A stretch of DNA of 5,930 bases from Acidobacteriota bacterium (GCA_003133505.1 PKXT01000187.1:1-5930), one strand, 5' to 3'; counted from the first letter of the stretch, positions 1-5,220 are shown. Made by a program: numbers and translations. Notes: generated by a model from the sequence alone, not told the origin.

Positions 1-185
1 CGATTGTAGCGGTAGCGGAGAAGTGTGTTGTCGTTCGGGTTCGCTTCGAGATAGACATCCCCGCCATTGCCGCCGTCGCCACCCGATGGGCCGCCTCGCG
101 GGACATACTTCTCCCTGCGAAACGCCATGCAGCCGTTTCCGCCATCCCCGCCCTTCACCGAGATTTTGGCTTCGTCAACAAACAC
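1..185 (-). CDS. obgE: Obg family GTPase, N-terminal part (cut by window edge)
   Basis: This is the first 61 codons of the ribosome-assembly GTPase Obg (CgtA), which binds the large subunit and takes part in 50S maturation and stress responses. The translation opens with VFVDEAKISVKGGDGGNG, followed by the family block FRREKYVPRGG and a second glycine-rich block GGDGGNGGDVYL. These belong to the glycine-rich Obg fold; the GTPase domain lies beyond the window. The start is taken as GTG at 185-183, because the family normally begins M-F-V-D. Upstream in frame there are only ATC and ATT before a stop at 203-201. No Shine-Dalgarno sequence is visible just before the GTG. The gene follows rplU and rpmA on the same strand, the order seen in most bacteria, but is 132 bases from rpmA. 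Identity is very secure; the exact start is slightly less so. Confidence 0.96.
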   Translation of the reverse strand, partial: MFVDEAKISVKGGDGGNGCMAFRREKYVPRGGPSGGDGGNGGDVYLEANPNDNTLLRYRYN

Positions 186-209
186 GATAATGGGAGAATT
201 TCACGAAGA

Positions 210-238
210 ATTTAACGGGACAAATCAGGCAAAGACAA
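210..238 (-). promoter_or_regulatory. Possible weak promoter for obgE
   Basis: On the minus strand TTGTCT (238-233) is followed after 17 bases by TTAAAT (215-210). Each box matches the sigma70 consensus at four of six positions. It lies in the rpmA-obgE gap, so obgE could be transcribed partly on its own. The match is weak and could be chance; the main promoter of the cluster appears to be upstream of rplU. Confidence 0.2.
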
Positions 239-317
239 AAGGAGCCGTCTTCTTTGGCATGCAGGAAAGTCACAATACCGCTTGGCTACCGCTCAGGTTG
301 TTAGGAAACCCCGCCGC

Positions 318-596
318 TCAGTTCGCGGCAGTTGTCGCGGCTTCCACGGGAAGCACGCTGATATACCGCCCGTGGCCGCCCTTGTCTTCGAAATGAACCA
401 CGCCGGTAATCATCGCAAACAGCGTGTCGTCCTTTCCACGGCCCACATTAAGGCCGGCCTTGATCGGCGTACCGCGCTGCCGAATCAAAATGCTGCCGCC
501 GTTCACAAACTGGCCGCCAAACCGCTTGCAGCCGAGCCGCTGCCCGTGAGAATCACGTCCGTTAACTGATGAACCGCCGCCCTTTTTATGCGCCAT
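318..596 (-). CDS. rpmA: 50S ribosomal protein L27
   Basis: This encodes ribosomal protein L27 (bL27), whose N-terminal tail reaches towards the peptidyl-transferase centre. The 92-residue product starts MAHKKGGGSS, continues with NGRDSHGQRLGCKRFGGQ, and then has the family signature RQRGT and NVGRGKDDTLFA. The length is normal. The mature-type N-terminus MAHKKGG follows the start codon directly, so there is no extension needing cleavage as in Firmicutes. The C-terminal tail after ISVLPVE is a short alanine/threonine stretch. The ATG is 5 bases after the rplU stop codon, so the two genes are almost certainly co-transcribed and probably translationally coupled. The stop is TGA at 320-318. Confidence 0.98.
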   Translation of the reverse strand: MAHKKGGGSSVNGRDSHGQRLGCKRFGGQFVNGGSILIRQRGTPIKAGLNVGRGKDDTLFAMITGVVHFEDKGGHGRYISVLPVEAATTAAN

Positions 597-601
597 GGCT
601 T

Positions 602-916
602 TTATCCGATCTCAATGCCGCTCACCTGGACAGAAGTAAAATCCTGCCGGTGGCCGCGTGTGATTTTATACTGCCCGCCAGTCTTAAATTTAATGACTTT
701 AATCTTGGGATATCGGTCGTGCGAGACAATCTTACCGGTCACGGTAGCGCCACTCGCATTCTTGCCGGACACAAACTTTTTCTCATCGGTGTGGACCGAT
801 AAGATCTGGTCAAACTTCACTTCGCTGCCGGTCTTGCCGGGCAGCTTGTCCACCCGAATGGTCTCACCCGGAGAGACACGATATTGCTTTCCGCCCGAGC
901 GGATGACTGCGTACAT
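602..916 (-). CDS. rplU: 50S ribosomal protein L21
   Basis: This encodes ribosomal protein L21 (bL21), a 23S rRNA-binding protein of the large subunit. The 104-residue product begins MYAVIRSGGKQYRV and carries the conserved DKLPG, the central G-x-x-V-x-G-K-I-V and the basic KIKVIKFK block, ending near GHRQDFTSVQVSGIEIG. Length and layout are typical of the family. The ATG at 916-914 is preceded by a full AGGAGG Shine-Dalgarno (926-921) with a 4-base spacer, the best ribosome-binding site in this part of the window. It is the first gene of the rplU-rpmA-obgE cluster, with a good promoter just upstream. Confidence 0.98.
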   Translation of the reverse strand: MYAVIRSGGKQYRVSPGETIRVDKLPGKTGSEVKFDQILSVHTDEKKFVSGKNASGATVTGKIVSHDRYPKIKVIKFKTGGQYKITRGHRQDFTSVQVSGIEIG

Positions 917-947
917 AAAGCCTCCTGAGTGCTAGGGAGAAAAAACT

Positions 948-977
948 ATTATACTGCTCGCCGCGCGTTCTCGTCAA
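948..977 (-). promoter_or_regulatory. Sigma70-type promoter of the rplU-rpmA-obgE cluster
   Basis: Read on the minus strand, TTGACG (977-972) and TATAAT (953-948) are separated by 18 bases. The -35 matches at five of six positions and the -10 is the exact consensus. Transcription would begin around position 940, about 25 bases before the rplU ATG, leaving room for the AGGAGG site. The -10 overlaps the TAA stop (951-949) of the upstream zinc-ribbon gene and the -35 lies inside its last codons. Assignment rests on sequence match and position only. Confidence 0.72.
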
Positions 978-1359
978 CGCAGGCGCCATCTCGCCCATCC
1001 GCTACGCCGGGCGAGCTAGGCTCATCCAAAGCGGACGAACGATTGCTACGAATCCGCAGCGAGAAAAAACGGTATCGGCAAGGCTCGCAACGGTAAGCGG
1101 GAAATCCGAGACAGCTTTTCATCCGCCGGAAACTGCCGCGGTCCACGGTCTTGCGAATAACGGATTCCAGCCTAAGGTTACCGCAGCGGGGGCAATGCGC
1201 GAATATTACATGCCGCACGGCAATGACGTCGGCGTGAAAGCGGGTTTCGCAGTCCATGCAGCGCCATGGACGAAAGCCAAACCAGTCATGTAAGGCATCA
1301 CTCGCGCCTCGCCGGCGAGATCGTGTGCAGGAATGAGACTCGCAATGGGGACAAATCAC
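949..1359 (-). CDS. Hypothetical protein with two tandem zinc ribbons
   Basis: I do not recognise a named family. The 136-residue product has two four-cysteine units. The first uses C3-P-H-C6 and C34-M-D-C37; the second uses C56-P-R-C59 and C91-E-P-C94. The closing halves resemble each other (RPWRCMDCETRFHA against PAYRCEPCRYRFFS), so the protein looks like an internal duplication of one ribbon of roughly 50 residues. It is rich in arginine, including SRRRG at 14-18, which suggests nucleic-acid binding, but that is inference. Residues 103-136 form a polar, probably disordered tail. The start is GTG at 1359-1357, chosen because it places the first CxxC at residue 3. An AGAGGA lies about 11 bases upstream, a long spacer, so initiation may be weak. 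The 3' end overlaps the rplU promoter. The cysteine pattern makes a real gene likely. Confidence 0.72.
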   Translation of the reverse strand: MICPHCESHSCTRSRRRGASDALHDWFGFRPWRCMDCETRFHADVIAVRHVIFAHCPRCGNLRLESVIRKTVDRGSFRRMKSCLGFPAYRCEPCRYRFFSLRIRSNRSSALDEPSSPGVADGRDGACVDENARRAV

Positions 1360-1464
1360 GGCCGGGAATTTCCTCTTGGTATTTTTTTCTCTACGGCGCG
1401 CATTTCAGCAGTCACCCGAAATAAGAGGCCAGACGGAAGCCTCAAAATAATCCCAATGGGACGC

Positions 1465-1482
1465 GGCATACAACAGTATGCC
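1465..1482. repeat. Perfect 7-bp inverted repeat with 4-base loop
   Basis: GGCATAC (1465-1471) and GTATGCC (1476-1482) are exact reverse complements around AACA. Read on the minus strand it lies about 120 bases past the stop of the membrane-protein gene. It is followed 3 bases later by a small TCCC-ATT-GGGA stem (1461-1451) and then TTATTTT. The T-rich run is not directly attached to the strong stem, so this is only a weak terminator candidate. Confidence 0.4.
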
Positions 1483-1522
1483 TTACGCTGGTTGGTCATG
1501 CGCTACAAGAACGGATGGGCAG

Positions 1523-1570
1523 GGAATTGCCGCGACATTGCCTCCATAGTATCTAAGTGGCAATTCCGCG
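1523..1570 (-). other. Structured intergenic element with two alternative stems
   Basis: On the minus strand CGCGGAATTGCC (1570-1559) can pair with GGCAATGTCGCG (1542-1531): ten Watson-Crick pairs, one G-U and one mismatch around a 16-base loop. Part of the same arm, GGAATTGCC (1567-1559), is also a perfect 9-bp complement of GGCAATTCC (1531-1523). The two pairings exclude each other. The element starts 29 bases after the TGA of the membrane-protein gene, where a 3'-UTR hairpin would sit. No T-tract follows, so a canonical intrinsic terminator is not supported. The G-U pair makes the minus-strand RNA slightly more stable than the plus-strand one. Confidence 0.4.
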
Positions 1571-1599
1571 TTGTCTTCGCTGAAGCGGGTCGCCTGGCT

Positions 1600-2193
1600 T
1601 CACTGCGCTCGGTCCAACCCTCGATATTGCATCAGTATCACCACGGCTGTGATCCACAGCGGGAGACCGATCCCCGCGCACGCCATTACGTTGCGAACAC
1701 TGCCCTCAGGGATAAGGAGCGTCGCGATGACCAACAAAATCATGGCCGTTCCCATAATGTAATAACGAGGCTCTCTTAAAATTTTCGCCAAAGCGAGAAA
1801 ATGCAATCCGATTATAACTCCCAGGAATTGAGGGATTAGCGAGTAACGGCGAAAGTGGGCCAATGCGAACACCACGCCGGCCGCCAACAGCCATTCGGCA
1901 ACCGTGTTGATCCAGTACAGTGGCGCGATGGTCGCCCATCGCCGGCGATCTTCAGCGGTCTCCTTATAATGCCGGACTGCTCGCACCCGCAATACCGCCC
2001 GTCCGCTTAATGGAACAGTCACGAGTGCAACGAATATCAAGGAAGCGGTCCTTCCCGTTGGAGCGAACACGGCAGCCCATAACATCCACGCACTTCCGAA
2101 GACAGCACAAATCAGCGCTCCCTTCGCACGGCCCTTCTGTATGGCAGGACTTAATGCTAGAGGGGTACAAACCGCATTTGCCGTTTCACGCAC
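1600..2193 (-). CDS. Six-helix integral membrane protein of unknown function
   Basis: I cannot assign a named family. The 197-residue protein has about six hydrophobic segments, roughly at residues 24-44, 49-66, 89-111, 117-137, 146-161 and 168-188. A basic/acidic cytoplasm-like loop (HYKETAEDRRRW, 75-86) separates the first pair from the rest. The most distinctive stretch is GLHFLALAKILREPRYYIMG (129-148), where H131 sits within a helix. I loosely recall GLHF...A...YY..G patterns from small uncharacterised membrane proteins, but this is memory only. The start is GTG at 2193-2191, preceded by GGTGG (2202-2198) four bases away, an acceptable ribosome-binding site. The gene diverges from queF across 200 bases. 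No catalytic or transport motif is evident. Confidence 0.75.
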   Translation of the reverse strand: MRETANAVCTPLALSPAIQKGRAKGALICAVFGSAWMLWAAVFAPTGRTASLIFVALVTVPLSGRAVLRVRAVRHYKETAEDRRRWATIAPLYWINTVAEWLLAAGVVFALAHFRRYSLIPQFLGVIIGLHFLALAKILREPRYYIMGTAMILLVIATLLIPEGSVRNVMACAGIGLPLWITAVVILMQYRGLDRAQ

Positions 2194-2322
2194 TATTCCA
2201 CCACTATATGTTGTATATGTCTGGCTTTAGCTATTTCTCTGGTGTTCGCCCGGCGGTTCCAGCAACCTCGAAGAATAATCACGTCGCGGAAGCATCATGA
2301 AAAATTCCGTTTAGCACGTCAT

Positions 2323-2348
2323 ACAGCCGCTTCGCTTGCGGACACTGT
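2323..2348 (+). promoter_or_regulatory. Stem-loop upstream of queF
   Basis: ACAG-CCGC (2323-2330) can pair with GCGG (2338-2341) and CTGT (2345-2348), leaving a 7-base loop and a 3-base bulge. It lies just upstream of or overlapping the candidate queF promoter. It may therefore be a DNA-level operator, or a leader hairpin if transcription starts farther upstream. It does not have the loop and A-rich tail of a preQ1-I riboswitch. Function unknown. Confidence 0.3.
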
Positions 2349-2375
2349 AAGACATACTCGCCTTCAAGATATAAA
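2347..2375 (+). promoter_or_regulatory. Possible queF promoter
   Basis: TATAAA (2370-2375) is a good -10 match. The upstream box is poor: GTAAGA (2347-2352) at 17 bases, or AAGACA (2349-2354) at 15 bases. Transcription would start near 2382, just before the ribosome-binding site, giving a very short leader. Support is modest. Confidence 0.33.
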
Positions 2376-2383
2376 ATGTCAGC

Positions 2384-2388
2384 GGAGG
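2384..2388 (+). promoter_or_regulatory. Ribosome-binding site that fixes the queF start
   Basis: GGAGG sits 5 bases before the ATG at 2394. A second in-frame ATG at 2376 lies upstream of this site and has no Shine-Dalgarno sequence of its own, so 2394 is preferred. Confidence 0.75.
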
Positions 2389-2393
2389 AAATC

Positions 2394-2834
2394 ATGGCTG
2401 ATTATACTGACGCGCACGCGCGCGCTGGGATCGATGCTCGCCTTCCAGAGCTGGAAACCTGGCCCAACCATTTTCCCGGCTACGAGATCGCCATCCGGTT
2501 TCCGGAATACACTTCGGTGTGCCCGAAAACAGGACTGCCCGATTTCGGAACGCTCACGATTCATTACGAGCCTCGAAAGGTTTGTCTGGAACTGAAGGCG
2601 CTAAAACTCTATTTACTGGCCTACCGAAAGATTGGAATTTTTTACGAAAACGCGGTGAACCGCATATTACGGGATGTAGTAGCGGCCACGCATCCGGCAT
2701 GGTGCCGCGTGCATGGAGAATTTACGCCCCGGGGGGGGCTTTACACGACGGTGGAGGCAAGCTGGCCGAGACGCGCGGGAAAGGGCCACGAGGGCAGACG
2801 CGGCATGGACATTGTTACACCCAGTCGGCCATAA
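2394..2834 (+). CDS. queF: NADPH-dependent 7-cyano-7-deazaguanine (preQ0) reductase QueF
   Basis: QueF reduces the nitrile of preQ0 to the amine of preQ1 with two NADPH, a cytoplasmic step of queuosine tRNA modification. The 146-residue product is the short, single-domain type. It has the nucleophile in TSVCPKTGLPDF (Cys43), the proton donor Asp50, the QueF signature ELKALKLY (66-73), the glutamate block FYEN (Glu85), and FTPRGG (110-115). Compared with the Bacillus subtilis enzyme as I recall it, the HEDC motif is YENA here: a tyrosine replaces the active-site histidine and an alanine replaces the cysteine of the protective disulfide. About 20 basic residues follow the conserved core. An 8-G run encodes the PRGG motif, and the frame is intact across it. 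No other queuosine gene is in view. Start chosen from GGAGG 5 bases upstream. Confidence 0.95.
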   Translation: MADYTDAHARAGIDARLPELETWPNHFPGYEIAIRFPEYTSVCPKTGLPDFGTLTIHYEPRKVCLELKALKLYLLAYRKIGIFYENAVNRILRDVVAATHPAWCRVHGEFTPRGGLYTTVEASWPRRAGKGHEGRRGMDIVTPSRP

Positions 2835-2876
2835 TCGCGTTATCAGGCATTCATGGCGCCGTTATAAGGAGAATTT

Positions 2877-3755
2877 ATGAGCATCACACCTGGACCTCCC
2901 ATTCCAGCCGAAGAACCCAGAGTAGAAGTTTCCGGCACGCCGCGATGGATCCCCATCACTCTGGTGGCGGCGTTCGTATTGATTGGCGCCCTGGCATATG
3001 CCCACTACAGCGACCGGCAGCAGTTAGTGAAGAATTCGAACGACGCACAGCAGCAAAATCAGGCGGTTCAAGCCGAGCTCGACAAAACCAATTCGCGCAT
3101 AGCGGATCTTCGCGGCCAGCTACAAGTGACACTGCAGAAACTTGGAATGACCCAGCAGGACCTGGCCCACGCCCGCCAGTTGGCGCAGGACATCCGTCAG
3201 CAGCAAAAAACAAGTGATGAGCGCCTGAGCAATCAGATTGGCCGGGTGCAGCAGGAAGACACCGCCAAGATCGGCGCCGTTTCCAGCGCTTTGACCGGGA
3301 CCCAAACCGACGTGGCCGCAACGAAGAAAGACTTGGCGGACACCAAAACAGCATTGCAGCACACCGTAGGAGACTTGGGCGTCCAGAGCGGACTGATTGC
3401 CCACAACCATGGGGAGGTGGAAGAGCTAAGGCGGTTGGGAGAACGAAATATTTTCGAGTTTAATCTATCGAAGCAAAAGAATCCTCAGCGGGTCGGGCCG
3501 ATTCAAATCGCGGTGAAGAAGCTGGATCCCAAGAAATACCGTTACACAATGAATGTGATGGCCGACGATAAGAGCATTGAGAAAAAGGACAAGACCGCCG
3601 GGGAGCCTGTGCAGTTTTACGTGCAGGGCGCCCGTGCCCCTTATGAAATCGTGGTCTTCAACATCAGCAAGAACAACATGACCGGCTACCTAAGTACCCC
3701 GAAGGATGCCTCCGGCGGTGCGAGTGCGCCAGCCTCCGCACCAGCCAAACCCTAA
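2877..3755 (+). CDS. Membrane-anchored coiled-coil protein of unknown function
   Basis: The 292-residue product has a short Pro/Glu-rich N-terminus, one hydrophobic segment (about 24-43, IPITLVAAFVLIGALAYA), and a long Gln/Asp/Lys-rich helical region (about 45-165) with coiled-coil character. A compact domain of likely beta structure follows (about 189-275), with FEFNLSK, VGPIQIAVKK, EPVQFYVQG and YEIVVFNI strands, then an Ala/Pro/Ser tail. The single helix without a signal-peptidase site suggests a bitopic protein, probably with its bulk in the periplasm; the topology is inferred. I recall similar proteins of unknown role in acidobacteria, ending in a G-Y-L-S-T-P-K motif as here (270-276). 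AAGGAG (2866-2871) sits 5 bases before the ATG. It begins 42 bases after queF, so the two may share a transcript. Confidence 0.88.
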   Translation: MSITPGPPIPAEEPRVEVSGTPRWIPITLVAAFVLIGALAYAHYSDRQQLVKNSNDAQQQNQAVQAELDKTNSRIADLRGQLQVTLQKLGMTQQDLAHARQLAQDIRQQQKTSDERLSNQIGRVQQEDTAKIGAVSSALTGTQTDVAATKKDLADTKTALQHTVGDLGVQSGLIAHNHGEVEELRRLGERNIFEFNLSKQKNPQRVGPIQIAVKKLDPKKYRYTMNVMADDKSIEKKDKTAGEPVQFYVQGARAPYEIVVFNISKNNMTGYLSTPKDASGGASAPASAPAKP

Positions 3756-3772
3756 GAGCGGGATGCGCAAGC

Positions 3773-3788
3773 GTGGATAAGTGGATAA
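3773..3788 (+). repeat. 8-bp tandem duplication at the scoA start
   Basis: GTGGATAA occurs twice in direct succession (3773-3780, 3781-3788), followed by a degenerate third copy ACGGATAG (3789-3796). The second copy supplies the scoA start codon. The first copy's GTG is in another frame and reads seven codons to TAG at 3794-3796, overlapping the scoA start. Confidence 0.8.
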
Positions 3789-4515
3789 ACGGATAGCGAA
3801 TGCAGATGCGGCTGTCGAGAAGGTGGGGAATGGCGCGAGCATCCTGCTGGGCGGATTCGGCCTTTGCGGCATCCCGGAAAACCTGATTGCCGCGCTTCGA
3901 CGCAAAGGCTCGCGCAACCTCACGCTCATTTCTAACAATGCCGGCATTGATGGCTTTGGTATCGGGATGCTGCTGGAATCGCGGCAAGTGACCAAGATGG
4001 TGGCCAGCTACGTGGGGGAGAATAAGCTCTTTGAAAAATTGGCCCTAACCCGGGAGATAGAGGTTGAGCTGAATCCCCAGGGTACGCTGGCGGAGCGCAT
4101 TCGAGCCGGCGGCGCGGGCATTGCGGCGTTTTACACTTCCACCGGTTATGGAACGATGGCTGCGGAAGGGAAAGAAGTGCGCGAATTTGACGGCCGGCCT
4201 CATGTCCTGGTTCATGCGTTGAGAGCGGACTTTGCGTTCATCAAAGCATGGAAAGGAGATCGCTGGGGCAATCTTATATATCGGAAGACGGCGCGAAATT
4301 ATAATGCCGTAATGGCCACAGCGGCAGACACGGTGATTGCGGAAGTCGAGCAATTAGTGGAACTGGGAATGCTTCCACCAGACGGCGTTCATACGCCGGG
4401 GATCTACGTGAACGAAATCTTTCAGGGAAGCGATTATGAGAAACGCATAGAGCGGCGCACCGTTCGACCGCGGCCGCCTCAGACTGGAACGGATGCGGCA
4501 TCTCTGCATGACTAA
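3781..4515 (+). CDS. scoA: 3-oxoacid CoA-transferase, subunit A
   Basis: This is the alpha subunit of a class I CoA-transferase, most like succinyl-CoA:3-ketoacid CoA-transferase (SCOT). That enzyme moves CoA between succinyl-CoA and acetoacetate or related oxoacids in the cytoplasm. The 244-residue product shows the family blocks in order: GGFGLCGIPE (24-33), SNNAGIDGFG (51-60), SYVGEN (76-81), and PQGTLAERIRAGGAGI (99-114). KAWKGDRWGNLIYRKTARNYN, TPGIYVNEI and KRIERRTV follow. It is close in length to Bacillus subtilis ScoA, with about ten extra C-terminal residues. The start is GTG at 3781 with no clear Shine-Dalgarno, inside a tandem repeat. It lies 25 bases after the coiled-coil gene and 5 bases before scoB. 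The glutamate that attacks acyl-CoA is in the partner subunit. The exact acyl substrates cannot be read from sequence. Confidence 0.94.
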   Translation: MDKRIANADAAVEKVGNGASILLGGFGLCGIPENLIAALRRKGSRNLTLISNNAGIDGFGIGMLLESRQVTKMVASYVGENKLFEKLALTREIEVELNPQGTLAERIRAGGAGIAAFYTSTGYGTMAAEGKEVREFDGRPHVLVHALRADFAFIKAWKGDRWGNLIYRKTARNYNAVMATAADTVIAEVEQLVELGMLPPDGVHTPGIYVNEIFQGSDYEKRIERRTVRPRPPQTGTDAASLHD

Positions 4516-4520
4516 ATAGA

Positions 4521-5174
4521 ATGGACAAGCGCGAAATTATTGCCCGCCGCGTAGCTCGGGAGTTGCACGACGGCTATTTCGTAAACTTGGGGATCGGACT
4601 GCCGACACTAATTCCCAGTTTCCTCCCGGCCGGCATGGAAGTGGTGCTGCAATCCGAGAACGGAATGTTGGGCGTGGGGCCCTACCCTTTCGCGGGGGAT
4701 GAGGACCCCGACCTGGTCAACGCCGGAAAAGAAACCATTAGCGAAATTCCCGGCTGCAGCTATTTTTCAAGCGCCGACTCCTTCGCGATGATTCGGGGAG
4801 GTCACGTGGACCTGACCGTACTCGGAGCTTTACAGGTGGATGTGAAGGGAAATCTGGCGAATTGGGCCATCCCGGGCAAAATGCTGAAAGGCATGGGCGG
4901 CGCGATGGACCTGGTGGCAGGCGCCAAGCGGGTAATCATTGCGATGGAACATGCCACCAAAGACGGGGAGGCCAAGATCGTGACCGCATGCACACTGCCG
5001 CTTACAGGGCTGGAAGTGGTGGACTTGATCGTCACTGAACTCGCGGTAATCGAGGTGACACCAGAGGGCCTTGTGTTGCGCGAGATCGCCACCGGTAAAA
5101 CGCCGGAGGAAGTGCAAAAACTAACCGAGCCGAGACTTCGAGTGGCCCCCGATCTGCGGATGTTTGCAGCGTGA
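4521..5174 (+). CDS. scoB: 3-oxoacid CoA-transferase, subunit B
   Basis: This is the beta subunit of the class I CoA-transferase and completes the enzyme with scoA. The 217-residue product has YFVNLGIGLPTLIP (19-32), then the catalytic block QSENGMLGVGPYP, in which Glu46 corresponds to the glutamate that forms the enzyme-CoA thioester in SCOT. ADSFAMIRGGHVDLTVLGALQVD, GNLANWAIPGKMLKGMGGAMDLVAGAKRV and the C-terminal LTE follow. Length and motif order are normal for the family. The ATG follows the scoA stop by 5 bases and has no strong Shine-Dalgarno, which suggests translational coupling giving equal subunit amounts. No thiolase or 3-hydroxybutyrate dehydrogenase gene is visible next to it, so the pathway (ketone-body use, amino-acid catabolism or fatty-acid use) is open. 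Confidence 0.96.
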   Translation: MDKREIIARRVARELHDGYFVNLGIGLPTLIPSFLPAGMEVVLQSENGMLGVGPYPFAGDEDPDLVNAGKETISEIPGCSYFSSADSFAMIRGGHVDLTVLGALQVDVKGNLANWAIPGKMLKGMGGAMDLVAGAKRVIIAMEHATKDGEAKIVTACTLPLTGLEVVDLIVTELAVIEVTPEGLVLREIATGKTPEEVQKLTEPRLRVAPDLRMFAA

Positions 5175-5193
5175 ATCCGCAGCTTGGGAACTT

Positions 5194-5210
5194 CGGTAGA
5201 GCCGGTAGAG
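5194..5210 (+). repeat. Two copies of CGGTAGAG with 9-base period
   Basis: CGGTAGAG occurs at 5194-5201 and 5203-5210 in the gap after scoB. This is a short direct repeat with no known role; it may be chance. Confidence 0.4.
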
Positions 5211-5220
5211 TCAGCGGCAT

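Noticed and set aside
67..396. Plus-strand open frames over obgE, the gap and rpmA
   Set aside because: They are antisense to secure Obg and L27 coding sequence; the proline-rich translation reflects the glycine codons of Obg on the other strand.
1333..1779. Plus-strand open frame of 148 codons across the 1360-1599 gap
   Set aside because: It overlaps two better minus-strand genes at its ends and its translation shows no domain or hydrophobic pattern. I treat the gap as non-coding.
2203..2217. Promoter boxes for the membrane-protein gene (TATAGT, TATACA on the minus strand)
   Set aside because: Two overlapping AT-rich -10-like boxes exist, but no matching -35 is seen, and one would leave almost no leader.
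1920..2300. Plus-strand open frame of 126 codons
   Set aside because: It is antisense to the membrane-protein gene, and its composition looks like a shadow frame.
2376..2393. Earlier ATG for queF at 2376
   Set aside because: It precedes the GGAGG site that is correctly spaced for the ATG at 2394, and the added residues are not part of the QueF core.
2194..2394. preQ1 riboswitch upstream of queF
   Set aside because: I looked for a short C-rich-loop stem followed by an A-rich pseudoknot tail and did not find one. A covariance-model scan would be decisive.
2519..3217. Long plus-strand open frame (232 codons) overlapping queF and the coiled-coil gene
   Set aside because: It spans two well-supported genes in another frame, has a low-complexity Arg/Ser/Gly/Pro composition, and shows no family motif.
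2956..3354. Minus-strand open frame of 132 codons
   Set aside because: It is antisense to the coiled-coil gene, Arg/Pro/Ser-rich, and has no motif or ribosome-binding site.
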